Shown here: one piece after another, positions 34,496-55,430 of the stretch
Layout of the letters: each line of letters begins with the position of its first letter
Position numbering within the stretch: the first letter of the stretch is position 1
DNA from: Phragmites australis
Lineage: Eukaryota > Streptophyta > Magnoliopsida > Poales > Poaceae
Direction of reading: 5' to 3'
Assembly: GCF_958298935.1 (NCBI RefSeq)
Contig: NC_084922.1
Coordinates: 49,545,958-49,609,957, forward strand
Length of the DNA stretch: 64,000 nt
Made by a program: the position numbers and the translations under genes
The notes under the pieces: model-generated
Database searches by the model: none
Told to the model about the DNA's origin: nothing
Seen by the model: only the letters and a program-made list of their open reading frames with translations

Positions 34496-35418
34496 GGCGG
34501 CGACGACGATCTGCTGCTGGCCTCGACCGTGTGGTACCTCTCATGTCTCGATCAATCTCTCTTTCTCTCTCTAGCTATGATGGCTCATCGATCGTGTGGT
34601 GCGCCTCATGTCTCAATCCTTCCCACCGCCATGGCCATGCTAAATAAGTGCAAAACAGCAAGCTACCTATATATGCATGTATGGATCAAGAAGTGAGATG
34701 CACATATGCGGTAGATTCTAATGGAAGCAGGAAGTATGATGAATCAAGAAGCTAGAGAGAGGGATAACTTGAAAGGGAGGAGGAAGAAGAGGTAGGAGAG
34801 GGTTCTGTAAATCCTTTTCTCCTATTGGGGAACAAATGAGGAGGGATAGAAGACTAGAAGATGAGGAGGATAGCTGATGGGGAGCTCACTTTCCCTTTGA
34901 TCTCGAGCCTGGAGGCTTGTGGCCGAGAGATGAAATAGTTGCTAGAGAGAGGTTAGAGTAAAGAGGAACCAAAGAAAAAGATATATATAAATTTAATATT
35001 AATAGCTGTGGGTACTTATCTTACATTATTTATACTCGCTCCAATCTCTTTCGCTTGTCATGTTAGTACTACTTCCCGACAAGGTCTCTAATGTGCACCA
35101 TCATACCTAGCTCTATCCATCCTATTCTTCATGGTCATAGCTGATTGTTGAAATGTATTGATATGGGATTACTTTTACGACAAATCTACTAATGTCATTA
35201 ACTCATGATAAATCACCATACGTGTTTACGTATAGTAGTCATATAAAATCGATCACACGCATTCAGGAGTACAACATCTAATTTGGAGTAGACGTAGTGT
35301 GTGTTTTGTTTTGCAAATGAGTTAATATTACTTGAAGGGTGTGCATGCCATCTTTTAGTACAATCTATGTGGCATGCAGTGGTGGACGATGGAGGCTAGC
35401 TGGACAGGGAAACTACCT

Positions 35419-40527
<5,109 letters not shown>

Positions 40528-40538
40528 GATACACTGTA

Positions 40539-43132
40539 TATGATGGGAGGATTGTTTTTGAACACATGGAAAAAGCAGCCATTCTTTTTTAAGCCTACAA
40601 AACTAGAATGGGGATGCCATCTCATCCAGTAATGCATTTTAATCTGGATGATCTTGTGAAGAAGTATGAAAATTTAGAGAATCTTTCTGCTCCATTTAGT
40701 ATGGAAGAAATTGACAGAATGGTTCTTCATACGCCTAATGACAAATCTCCAGACGCTGATGTTTTTAATAGTCTCTCCTTTAAAAGACGTTGGCATATCA
40801 TCAAGGATGACTTCTATGTTTACTGTAATGATTTCTTCAATGGCAATTTCAGTCTTCAGGCCATCAATAATTCGTTCATCACCCTCATTCCAGAAAACAA
40901 CAAGCTAGTTGGGATTAATAATTTCAGAGCTATCTCTCTAATGAATTATACCCTCAAATTACTCACTAAGCTACTAGCAAACAGATTACAAGCTAGTATC
41001 ATTCCTATCATTCATCAAAACCAATATGGTTTCATAAAAAATAGAACTATTCAAGACTGTTTGGCATCAGCTTTTGAATATTTACACCAATGTCAACACT
41101 CGAAAAGGAAGATTGTAGTTTTGAAGTTAGATTTTGAAAAGGCTTTTGATACTATTGAACATGGCACTATCTTGGGCATGTTACATCATCTGGGTTTCAA
41201 TGAGAAATGGATGAATTGGATTCATAAGATCCTTGATTCTGGCTCCTCTGCTATTCTTCTCAATGGGTCCCGAGGAAATTTTTTCATTGCAAAAGAGGGG
41301 TGCGCCAGGGGGACCCTCTATCACCTCTTCTTTTTGTTCTGGTGGCTGAATTACTCCAATGTGTGATTAACAAGGGACATAAAAAGGTCTTCTTAGTCTT
41401 CCAATCCCCTCTGTTAGCTCAAATGACTTCTCCATAATTCAATATGCTGACAATACAATTTTATTTCTAAAAGCTTCACAGAAGGAGTTATTTTGTCTTA
41501 AAACTTTGCTTGAGACCTTCTCTCAATCAACTGGGCTCAAAATTAACTATGCAAAATCTTGTTTCATACCTTTAAATCTTAGTCAAGAGAAGCTGATTGT
41601 ATGGCAGGTGTTTTTGGATGCAAGATTGCTTCCCTTCCTTTCATATATTTGGGGCTTCCTCTTGGAACCACAAAACCTAAAGTGGAAGACTATGCTCCAC
41701 TTATGCACGAGACTGAGAGAAAACTCAACTCTACTTCCAACTTACTCACTCATGCTGGTAGATTGCAACTCACCAATTCAGTCATTTCCTCCCTTTCTAC
41801 ATACATGATGTGTACTTGAAAATCCCTTTTGCAGTAATCGAGTTTATTGATAGAGCAAGAAGATATTGTTTATGGAGGGGATCTGATGTCAATGCAAAAA
41901 AACAAGCCTCTTGTTGCATGAAAAAAGGTGATCAAGCCTAAATCTAAGGGGGGTTTTGGTGTAGTAAATCTCAGAAATCAGAATTCAACCTTACTTCTCA
42001 AACACCTAGATAAATTCTACAATTAAAAGGATTTACCTTGAGTCAAATTGATTTGGGACACTCATTATCAAAATGGACAAGTGCCCCATGCTGTCACAAA
42101 AAAAGAATCTTTTTGTGGAAAGATGTCTTGAAGCTCTCTGATCTATTTAGAGGCATTGCCACATGCTCAATGGAATATGAAAAAACTATCCTTTTTTGTC
42201 AGATATTTGGAATGATCACATGTTGAAAGATAAATTTCCCATATTGTTTTCCTATTAAAAACTAGGAACATTTCGGTTTCTGAATTTCTGATTAACAATA
42301 GTATTGAAAGACAGTTTCATACTCCACTATCAACCTAGGCATATGAAGAATATCCCAAGTTACAAGAGCTCATTCAACAGATGCAGATACAAGATAATAA
42401 GAAAGATATCTGACATTACATTTGGGGATCACAGGTGTACTCATCTAATAAATGCTACAATCTTCCCTACAAACATATCAGTCCCCCACATCCTCTCATT
42501 TGGATCTAAGATTCTAAATGCAGCAACAAGCTAAAAGTTTTCTCTTGGTTGTTATTGATTGACAGACTCAACACAAGAAATCTACTCAAAAGGAAGAATT
42601 TCAAAGTAGAAAAAATGATAATTATAATTGTGTCCTATGTAGACTCTAAGTTGAAGAAATTATTTTTCATCTTTTCTTTGATTGTCTCTTCAGCGGAAGA
42701 TGTTGGAACTTTATTGGTATTGATCGGGATTTTACCAAACCTTTCTTTGATATGATGAAAAAGGCCAAATAAGACTTCATCCCCTCCTTTTTAATGTAAG
42801 TTTTCATTATTGGAGCTTGACAGATTTAGAAGTAACAAAATGCAGTCATCTTTGAACAAAAACTGCCAAATTTCCAACTTTGGCAAAATAACTTCAAAAA
42901 GGAATCTCTGTTGCAATCCCACAGATTTAAAGAAGGCAAAAGGCCTAAGTTTTTGGACTGGATTTCTTTTTTTAGCTAGTTCTTCTGCGCGTCTGTTCTT
43001 GAGTTGTTGCTTCCTTTACAGTCCGGGCGCTTCCCTTCTTTCTGGTTTTGTTGTTTTGGTACAATTCTTTCTTTTTATTTTTAATATATATTTTTCTACA
43101 GTAGGAGTTTCCTCTACTGTTACCTAAAAAAA
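40539..43132 (+). mobile_element. 5'-truncated, inactive L1-type LINE
   Basis: Reverse transcriptase blocks are readable: FRAISLMNYTLKLLTKLLAN, QYGFIKNRTIQDC and LKLDFEKAFDT. At about 41297 a frame change falls in the GVRQGDPLSP motif. Further on are ADNTILF and the SLPFIYLGLPLG block. The active-site YADD box reads YADN (41444-41455), losing a catalytic Asp. An earlier in-frame stop (AILF-stop-AYKTRMG) lies near 40591. The 3' end has TTTTTCTACAGTAGGAG and ends TTACCTAAAAAAA, typical of plant L1 tails. GATACACTGTA at 40528-40538 and GATACACACTGTA at 43133-43145 look like the target-site duplication, so the insertion was by target-primed reverse transcription. Confidence 0.87.
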
Positions 43133-43278
43133 GATACACACTGTACAAAATCTAAATTGCTTCAGAAACAAAAGTACACAAAAAGTTGCCCTGAGGTGCA
43201 CAGAAGGGCCAAACCGAGGCACATGATGAACTACAAGGATGACCCAGTAAACCTAGCACAACAGAAGCAGACTGTTCA

Positions 43279-46379
<3,101 letters not shown>

Positions 46380-46775
46380 CCTCCTTCCTTTTCCCTTCCC
46401 TTCCCTCCCCTCCCCTCCCTCAGTGCAGCACACGGCAGTGGTGGAGGCGGCGGCGGCGGCGGGAGTGGGATTTGTAGCCGCCAACCCACGCGGTGGCAGG
46501 CTACCGTGGAGGGGGAGTGGAAGCGGTCGTTAATGGCGACGAAAGGGTGGCGACTGATTAATTGATAAACTAATACGACTAACGAATCTGCGATGCTGAT
46601 CAGATTGGAATAGTAATATATTGGGCGGAATCTGGATTGGGGGGGGGGGGGGTAGTGGTGGAGCAGCGCCGCAGTGGTCATGGGTTTGGACGTGGACGAC
46701 GGCGACGGCCACGACGACGGAGAGCCTGCGGGGGCGGTGCCTCACCGGCGAAGTACCGCATCGCCAATCAATTTA

Positions 46776-47094
46776 GGGCTCTTTGAACGTAGGATTGGGA
46801 AAACATAAAAATTGAAAAAAACATAGGAATATAATAGGATGGTAGCTGAAAAATAAAAGAATTAAATATAGAAATAGAAAAAACGCAGAAATATGATAGG
46901 ATAGCGGGTGAAAAATAAAGGATTGGAAAACAAATGAGCTCCAAGTTAGATGTTGAAAATCCAGCGTTTTTATAGGATTGGTAGAATATTTGTACAAAAT
47001 TCTTTTGCCTATTCCTTTGAACCAAACGGTATGAACAGAATCAATTCCAAAGGAATGAAAAATCCTATGAAAATCCTTTGAACCAAAGGAGCCC
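46776..47094. mobile_element. MITE of the GGGCTCCTTTG type
   Basis: The 319-bp AT-rich element starts GGGCTCTTTGAACGTAGGATT and ends AAGGAGCCC, which reads GGGCTCCTTTGGTTCAAAGG on the other strand. The termini therefore form an imperfect inverted repeat. The left flank is TTA and the right flank TTC, close to a PIF/Harbinger target duplication but not exact. It has no ORF of its own. It lies 400 bp upstream of the LCB2 start. Confidence 0.7.
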
Positions 47095-47217
47095 TTCCAT
47101 TTTTTTTTTTATCGGGGTGGATATCTCCGGCTCCTGAAATAGCATAACCACAAAATATATACTCTATCCCATCATAAATACATGTTATTTTAGATAAAAC
47201 AGGGTCTTCAATATATA

Positions 47218-47475
47218 CTTCCTCCGGTCATGAATACTTGTTGTTTTTGATTTTTCACGGTCTTTGATGTATAATTTTGACCATTATTTTTTATTATGAT
47301 ATGGTTACAATATCTAATAAAAATATTATATTATGAAAGTATTTTTAAGATAAATATACACGTGTGGTTTTTATATTTTCAAACTAAATATTTTGGAAGC
47401 TATTAAGGGTTAAAATTTTAAAAATTTGATCGTATCTTAGTCAAAACGACAAGTATTTATGATCGGAGACAGAAG
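47218..47475. mobile_element. Stowaway MITE, first inner copy
   Basis: It starts CTTCCTCCGGTCATGAATAC after TA. The right end reads CTTCTGTCTCCGATCATAAATAC on the other strand, an imperfect inverted repeat. It is AT-rich and has no ORF. Confidence 0.7.
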
Positions 47476-47487
47476 CTTTGACTATTA

Positions 47488-47746
47488 GCCCTCCGTTCAG
47501 AAATACGAGTAGTAGGCGTATTATTTTTGGAAAAAGTTAAACTTTATATACTTTGACTAACATTTAATCAAATTATAAAAATGTATAGTGTATAAAAATT
47601 ATATAACTAAGTTCACTGGAAAGATTTTACACTATATATGTTTTGTAGCTATAAATGATATATTTTGTGAGAAAAACTTAGTCAAAATCTAACTTCGAAA
47701 ACCTTAACCCAAAAGAAATATGTATACTATTTCTAAACAGATGGAG
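47488..47746. mobile_element. Stowaway MITE, second inner copy
   Basis: It starts GCCCTCCGTTCAGAAATAC and ends TATTTCTAAACAGATGGAG. TA flanks both sides (47486-47487 and 47747-47748). The termini are an imperfect inverted repeat and the body is AT-rich. Confidence 0.75.
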
Positions 47747-48908
47747 TATTCTCTATTAGAATATATTTATCAATCTATTGAATTTGTAATATTATGAAAG
47801 TAATTTTTAAGATAAATCTGCATATATCATTTTAAGGTTTTTAACTAAATATTTTAAAACAATTATTAGTAAAAGTTCTAAATTTTGATCTAACTTTTTT
47901 TAAATGATATGTATTTATGACTAAAGATGTAGCAAATTTTACTTGTGAGCGATGTGAACCTTGGATTCTGGTTGCTGGACTAGCATATGCATCTTCAAGT
48001 CAAGGTTGCTTTCAAAGTTCAGTCCATATCCATCACCTGAATTTTGCAGTTTTTTCCACTAACTTGGTCAGGATTGGGATTCGATCGACCATGGAATGAT
48101 CTGATCAAGTCAAAGAATTCCACCCATAAAACAACTCAATTCATTTCAGCTACACAAACATAAATCCGATCGACGCATGACCTGATCATACTTGGCGCTG
48201 GCACGCAGAGTATGACACGCAGCAAACTGAGTACACTTCGGCACTGGACAAACCGTGCGGCAGCTGCTCCATGTTTCTGTTCTTCCAATCTTTCTTGGTT
48301 CAGACTTCTTTCTGGAACCGTGGGCGTGTTGCCTCCTCGAAATGAAGCATAGGATTGACATCTTATTGAATTTCTTGTGCTTCTGATTGCTGTGTCAACT
48401 TCAAGGAAAGTCCAGCTCTGTTTTGAGAGGGATTATAAGTTAACTAGATCTTTCAAAAGCTTGACTTTTCAGAGAAACATGGTGAAGACTGACCTCAAAA
48501 TCAGCTGCTTTTGTGGACGGCTCAAATCACGCCAACCAATAGGGGTGACAATCGGTGAATGTAAGAGTATCCATCGACCCTCTTTCTACAGAAGGCCGAG
48601 GTTTTGAATGTTCAAAATTCGCTTTGTAGCTTGGAAGGCGTATTACAAGGTATCGCTTCCGCCGTACCGCCGGCTGGAGGAGGAAGAAGACAGCGTGGAT
48701 CTGTAACCGTAGTGCGTTTCCACTTCCTTCCCAGCTCATCCGCGACAAGCAATTAATCAATTGCACGCTTGCAAATTGCAATCCACACCCCCATCCTCCG
48801 TTCCCAACTGCATTTCCTCCTCGTCGTCTTCAAGAAGGGATCTTGAACTGAAGTAATCCAGGCTGGTGACTGGCGGTGCAGGACGTTGGTGGTAGGTAAG
48901 AACAGGCA

Positions 48909-51900
48909 ATGGCGGAGGCGAAGGCGAAGGCGAAGGCGAAGGCGGGGAAGGAGAAGGAGAAGGACGTGGTGCGGCTGGAGCGCGAGTCGGTGATCCCCAT
49001 CATGAAGCCCAAGCTCATCATGAAGCTCGCGTACCTCATTGGTCTCTCTCTATTCCCCCCTCTCCCCGCTTCTTTCTCTACCTGTTCCGTTTTGTCATCC
49101 ACCATAGGAGATGTGTGTTTCTTGATCTCCGTCGAGCACAGAATGGTCGCGCTTACAGGGTGACTATTTGACGGCTTGACTTGTGAGATTTTTTATGATG
49201 GTTGATTAGCCTGTTTCCACTGCAAAGTTGTTATCTTGCGAGAATCTTGCCTATTTTCAGGGAAAAGCAAGAATCTTGCTTTGACTGATTCACCTTGTAC
49301 TTCTGTAAAGTGGAATCTGCGTAGAGAAGTCTCCGTAGGCATGGCAACTTCAATACAAAATTCTCATCACTAATACCCTTTAGCATGGTGCCAACTGTAA
49401 TGTGGCATCATATATGTCTTATTAAATATTGGCATGTCTTGGTTTCGACTGTTTGAAGCAATGATATTGTTTCGGGTATGAGACTGTGCAACCCAAAGCT
49501 AACACTATTACCCATTTCTTGAAGAACATCAATCCGATAGAGAAGAATTCTTGAAGCTCTGCAAGAGGGTTGAGTACACCATTAGGGCTTGGTACCATCT
49601 CCAGTTTGATGATATGATGGTGAGAAAAGTTTATTGTTACATACATACGCAGCATTTGTTGGCTCAAATTGATGCTTGCAACCATCACTAGGATCTTCAG
49701 TGTTTGAATGAGATTTGATATATTCAGGCAAATATTTTTGCAGGAACTGTTTGCTCTCTTCGATCCTGTGCATGGGGCTAAAAAACTGCAGCAGCAGAAC
49801 TTGTCATCTGAGGAAATTGATACCCTTGAGCAGAACTTCATGTCCTATTTCTTTCAGGTAAAGGACCTATTCTGGGCGAAATCACTAGTGATAGGTTTCA
49901 TCTCCAAGTAAACGATGGAGCAGTTTCTGAATATTAAAATATATCCAAACATGGTCTACATCAGTGCTCTTTAACATGTCTTTGATCGGTATACAGGTGA
50001 TGGAGAAAAGCAATTTTAATATAGTAAATGATGACGAGGTTGAACTTGCTCATTCTGGACAATATCTGCTGAATCTTCCCATTAAAGTTGATGAATCAAA
50101 GGTTAATGCCCTTTCCCTGGAAACTATGTTTTCGTATCTAAAACTCACCAGATTGTAACATTTCAACTTGGTTGTTTCCTTGTGCAGTTAGATAACAAAC
50201 TTCTGTCGAAATATTTTAAGGAGCACCATCATGAAAACCTACCTGAGTTCTCAGATAAGGTGAGATTTTATATGAAACATAGATGGACTTCTCTTTTGGA
50301 GACACATTTAGTAGGTTGTTTTGGGTGTTTTTTTTCTCTCTCTTTTGGTTACATCAACTCAATAGTATTTCATAAATAATAAATTATAGTTTTATATGAC
50401 CTGTCGATCAGGCCAGGATTTAAATTGTGGGAACTCAGAATTCAACTAATCCTTCTTAGACTTGCATGTCTTCTTATTGTATGTGGATATCGTGATTAAT
50501 ATAGCTATCAGGAGTCCAAAGCTCTTCCTCTTCTATTGGCTTTGGCCTATGACATAGTATTCCTCAAATATTATTCAGAAACAACTACTTGTTTTGTACT
50601 TGCAGTCCTTTTATGTTAGCTAACATGGTCGTTTATTTGCCAGTATGTCATATTTCGGAGGGGCATTGGACTGGACCGCACTAGTAACTTTTTCTTCATG
50701 GAAAAAGTGGATGTGATCATAGGTCGTACATGGCGATGGTTCCTAGAGAAGACGAGGTATCTATCCGCTGCACATGTAATGCCCTGTGCATTTTATCTTG
50801 CTCATCCATAGGTTCACCAATTTTCCATACTGGAATTTCAGACTACAAAAGCTCTTCGCAAGAAAGAAAATCGGTAGGACAAAGATAGATTCCAAGAAAA
50901 ATGATGATCTAACTGGTGATGTAGAGGACAAGGAGCTATATGTTGAACGTATACGACTTGAAACAATGGAATTAAGGTTTTTGTTCTCTTCTTAACCTGT
51001 TTAGTTATGCAATCTAATCCGTTTCTATCATGCTCTTAGGCCTCTGCCTCTCACATTTTTCTCCATGCATTGCAGCTTGCAGAACTTAATTGGCAAGGTC
51101 GCAATTCAAGAGCCTACTTTTGAAGAAGTGATTGTCTTGTACAGGTAAAAGTTATAAAATGAATTTGACTATTTGAGGTTGGAGGCAATTTTGTAGTCTT
51201 GGTTGTGATACGGCTCATTGCATTAAATTACTATGTGAACTGATTTCTGATGGTGTATATATATATATTACTTAAGGAGGAAAAGTCCCAAGGGCCAGAA
51301 TGATAGAGCAATCCATGTAAAACACTTCAAAAATATTCCAATGGCAGATATGGAGTTGGTTCTGGTTAGTAAGTGTCCTTTTTCTAAAGAAAAATGTCAC
51401 AGCCATACTTATTTCTTGAACTGGAATTATGCTGAAGAGCTATTCTATTGCAGCCTGAGAAGAAAAACCCAAGCCTCACACCAATGGATTGGGTTCAATT
51501 TATTGTTTCTGTTGTTATCGGACTTGTAAGTGGAGTGGAATAGGTTTCTTTTGATTCTGTTGTGGTTCTTCAGATCTTCACCTGCTGATTTAATTTTGTC
51601 AAATCGCCTAGGTTACACTCATCAGTTCACTGGAAATACCTAAAGCTGATTTCTGGGTTGTGATTGCCATCCTCTCTGCTCTGGCAGGATATTGTGCCAA
51701 GATCTATTTCTCGTGAGTATCTCAGTTGAACTATTTTTTTATAACTTATTCTATCAGCAATGTTTTATGCAGATAAAAGAAAAGTTAGAGTTTTTGTGTT
51801 TTTGACCTTTTAGACTCGATCCAGAATGCATTCACAAAATGCACAAACTTCATTAAGATGCTACTTTATTATTGTTAATGGTCGTGTTGGCAGTCTGTTA

Positions 51901-52727
51901 AATTAGTTACACTTAATGCAGGTTTCAACAGAACATGGCAACCTATCAAAACCTAATCACTCAATCAATGTATGACAAACAACTAGATAGTGGGAAAGGC
52001 ACTCTCCTGCACCTCTGCGATGATGTGATTCAGCAGGAAGTAGGTCTACTCGTGTTTTATTCAGAATCAACAAAAGAAAGCCTTTAGTTCAGACATGGGA
52101 ATTCAAAGCTGAGCTAACAATTTACTTTCATCTTTGTGGTTTCTGATGTTCAGGTCAAGGAGGTCATAATAGCCTACTATATTTTGATGGAAAATGGAAA
52201 GGCTACCAGTGATGTATATTTTGTTCTTTCATTAAGCTATATTCCGTTTCTGTATGTGTTCTTATGCAAGAGAAAATGCAAATTAAATATTCATGTTTCC
52301 CCAATGTGCTAGGATCTTGACTTGCAATGCGAAGAGTTGATCCAGGAAGAGTTTGGCTTGAAATGCAATTTTGAGGTGATGGATGCTGTTCGAAAGCTGG
52401 AGAGGCTTGGTATCATTGCAAGAGTGAGTTCTCACGTCTTCCTCTTATTACTACTTTGCCAAAACACAGGGAAGGTTTCTTACAAACACAGTGCACAAGA
52501 TCCAAAAGTATTTGCAGAAACTCATTTACAGAATCCAAAAGTTTTGCGACTACAGTACCATCATGTTGTTATTTGTTTGGCCTCTACTTTGTTTTTTTTT
52601 ACAATAATGAAATCTGTTTTGCATGCAGGATTCTATTGGAAGAATTTGTTGCGTTCCTCTAAAGCGTGCCAATGAGATCATCGGTGCCACTACGGAAGAG
52701 CTGGTTATGAAAGCCAGGCAAAGCTAG
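48909..52727 (+). CDS. DUF3754 membrane protein (TMEM143-like)
   Basis: Fifteen exons (48909-49041, 49525-49619, 49744-49857, 49997-50101, 50188-50259, 50644-50756, 50842-50976, 51076-51144, 51277-51364, 51454-51525, 51612-51712, 51922-52039, 52154-52213, 52313-52423, 52629-52727) join in phase to 494 residues. After a Lys/Ala-rich start the conserved [20 protein letters not shown] begins. [38 protein letters not shown] and [19 protein letters not shown] follow. Two membrane segments lie at about residues 316-340 and 345-363. After them comes [19 protein letters not shown], then a C-terminal helical region with KRANEIIG. It matches plant DUF3754 proteins, some annotated without proof as aminopeptidases. 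The biochemical role is unknown. The small exon 2 has no long ORF of its own and was found by the [19 protein letters not shown] sequence. Confidence 0.88.
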
Positions 52728-53489
52728 CGCTCTTGATTTGGACGAGGTAATCCTTTACTAAATTCTAGCCTGATGGCTCTATAACGTTTATGGCACTCCA
52801 GGAAGTCCTAACACTAAACTCTTGCATATTAGGTGGGGTAAATGCATCCTGGCCATCGGCGGAATAGTTCTCTAGTGAAAGTCTAGGAGAGATGCGGTTG
52901 TAATTTTGTTGTAGGATCTGCTGTATTATGGAATGGCTGAGGTGTGTTGTATAAGAATGTAGTGCTTACAATAAACGAGGAAGGACAATCAAGAACTAGG
53001 CATCCGTTGATTCAGTTAATGAAGAAAAAAAATTCCTTCTGAGTTGATCAAAACTCATACTGATGGTTCACTGCAGTGTGCTCACTGAGTCACTGACTTG
53101 GGCTGTTTGATCTGTCTCTGCTCTTACAGTGTATGTCAGCATGTTGCTGTTCTCCTTTCCCATTTCCTTATGTGTGAACAGGAAGCTTTTTACTCCCTTA
53201 ACAATTTAGGATGCTGTGATGTAAACAGGTTGTTGGTTAGTCGCAGAATAATCACTTTACCAGCATCATGCTGAGTTTTTGTGGGTTGATTACTATTTAG
53301 TTCGATGCCCAAATTCTTTTCAGACTTCAGAAAGGAGAGGAAAAGGCAGCAAAATTTCTGGACGGTACATGTCCCATACCATTATCCAATTGTTTTTGTC
53401 TCTTTGCAGCAACGTACAAGTGCAGCCGCAGCAGCAAGCCAAGCAAGGGGGTGGAGCAGAGAGCAGAGCACAGCGTTTGGAGTGAGATA

Positions 53490-54772
53490 ATGAGCAGCAA
53501 CATGGTGTCCACCATTTCTGCGTCACCATCTGCAGCCACTGCCGCTGGTGCTCGTCATCACCATGGCGCAGTGAAGCAGCTAAGGATAAAGGCAGTGCAA
53601 CCACAGCAGCAGCAGCTGCACGGTGGCTGCCGTCAAGGCAGAGGCGATGGCAGGGGCAGCGCGGTGGTGGCGAGGGCCGGGCCCGGGCCGCTGACGGAGA
53701 TAGAGCCGGACCTGCATGAGGACCCCATCGACCGGTGGCGCACCAACGGCGTCAGCCCGGTCTGTCCACTGTCTCCTCCTTTTGCTTTAGAATCTTTGCG
53801 ATTTCCTATGTGTTGGAGCACATAAGCAATTTTTTGCTTGGTTTCTTGACGTGTTGTCTGAGCTCTGAAGAAAACATGGATAACACTGGAGAGAAACTGT
53901 GTTGCAGGAGGACTTTGAGTATGGAGTGTACGATGGACACCACACCTACAATGAAGGCCAAGGTCTAATCTTGAAAACTCCCTTATCATAGTACCCTTCA
54001 GCTGATATCCTTAAAAAATCATCGAAATATAGATGCACTGATTATTATGTGATGTGCTGAAAATAATCCTGCAAATACTGAAGACAAGAAGGGCTTCTGG
54101 GAGGACGTCTCCGAATGGTACCAAGAAGCTGAGCCTCCTCAGGGCTTCCAAGGTACAAACTCATGGTACTCTTCAGTTTACTGTCGTGAAACAGTACACA
54201 GCTCCTTAAAATCTTTTTGCTTCACTGTGAGATACTAGAAATCACAAGTGTTTTTTTTTCTTGAAACACGCTTCGCTCATTTGCATCGATGGCAATCTCT
54301 TGCAGCACTCATCTCCTGGGCATTTCCTCCTGCAATCATCCTTGGCATGGCTTTCAATGTACCGGTATGGATTGAATTGTTCTCTTAGTCCGTGGGAATT
54401 ATCCCGATTTTACATGAGAACCGAACTATTTCCTTTGAAATTTCTGCGTTCGAAACATGAACCTAAACTTTTCACTCTACTTTCACACATCATCTGTCTG
54501 AGCTCACTGATTGGAGATGTGTCTGCTTGTGCCACTAGGGGGAGTACCTCTACATTGGGGCAGCTCTGTTCATCGTTGTGTTCTGCATCATCGAGATGGA
54601 CAAGCCGGACAAGCCCCACAACTTTGAGCCGGAGATCTACATGATGGAGAGATCGGCTCGCGACAAGCTCATCGCCGACTACAACTCCATGGACATCTGG
54701 GACTTCAACGAGAAGTACGGCGAGCTCTGGGACTTCACCGTCAACAACAGGGAAGATATTATGAAATCATAG
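53490..54772 (+). CDS. PNSB5: Chloroplast NDH complex subunit PnsB5 (NDH18)
   Basis: Five exons (53490-53759, 53908-53962, 54084-54152, 54306-54364, 54539-54772) join in phase to 228 residues. The first 70 residues are Ser/Ala/Arg/Gln-rich with few acidic residues, as in a chloroplast transit peptide. The mature part starts near TEIEPDLHEDPIDRW, then DFEYGVYDGHHTYNEG. Two membrane segments follow at about 132-151 and 155-174 (NVPGEYLYIGAALFIVVFCI). The C-terminal domain contains EMDKPDKPHNFEPEIYMMER and YGELWDF. This matches the subcomplex B subunit of the photosynthetic NDH complex, which drives cyclic electron flow around photosystem I. The start could also be ATG 53502 or the in-frame ATG at 53451. 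The gene lies 760 bp after the DUF3754 gene and converges with the pseudokinase gene. Confidence 0.88.
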
Positions 54773-55430
54773 ATGGCCATTCAGAAATGGGGGTGACATT
54801 GGCTAGGTGCAGTTGCATATCAGTTCAGATGGTATCTATGGCACAAACCTCTCCAGAGAAAAAGAAGAAAGCATGGCATAGCTGCTACGAAAAGCTCTTG
54901 AACTAAAGGAGTTGGAACGAGATGAATAACAATGTATGTATCTTCCATGCCTAAGGTTCTCAGCCTTGTAAAAATGGAGATCCTAAAAATCTGTTTTATC
55001 CTCATATAATTCATTGTCAGGCTTCTCACAGAACATGTTCTGCAGTATAGCTTGCACGTTGTTCCTTCAACTTCCTGCATGTTTCTTTTATATTTTCTCC
55101 AATGTTTTGAGAAAATACATGGGCACTAATGCACTGGACATTTCGAATAGCCGGTTTGCCACCACCCTCGCAATCTTACAAATATCCGACAGAAAGGAAA
55201 AGTCATTCTTTCTAAAATCTATGGAGAAAGAAGAATAAAAAAAGAAATCAGCAGGGTAAGAAAAATGAAAAGGGGGGGGGGGGGGACCTCTCAGCTGTTC
55301 CTTTTTTGTACACTTGAGATGCAGCTGACTCAACATGAAAAGAAGAGACAAGTTGGAAGAGGACAGACTAATCTATAACTCTGACGAGAGAACTAGCTTT
55401 GCTATGAGATGCTACACGTTCCATTGTTCT

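Larger units (their letters stand above)
47162..47932. mobile_element. Stowaway MITE interrupted by other Stowaways (outer element)
   Basis: The left part 47162-47215 (CTCTATCCCATCATAAATAC) pairs with the right part ending at 47932, which reads CTACATCTTTAGTCATAAATAC on the other strand. A TA target base pair precedes the left end. The right part (47750-47932) resumes after two other elements at 47218-47475 and 47488-47746, so the outer copy was split by later insertions. Confidence 0.6.

Noticed and set aside
46384..46484. 35-residue N-terminal extension of LCB2
   Set aside because: The extension is Ala/Thr and Gly/Lys low complexity, while MVRLPYVTALTTLFSYG aligns with the family start.
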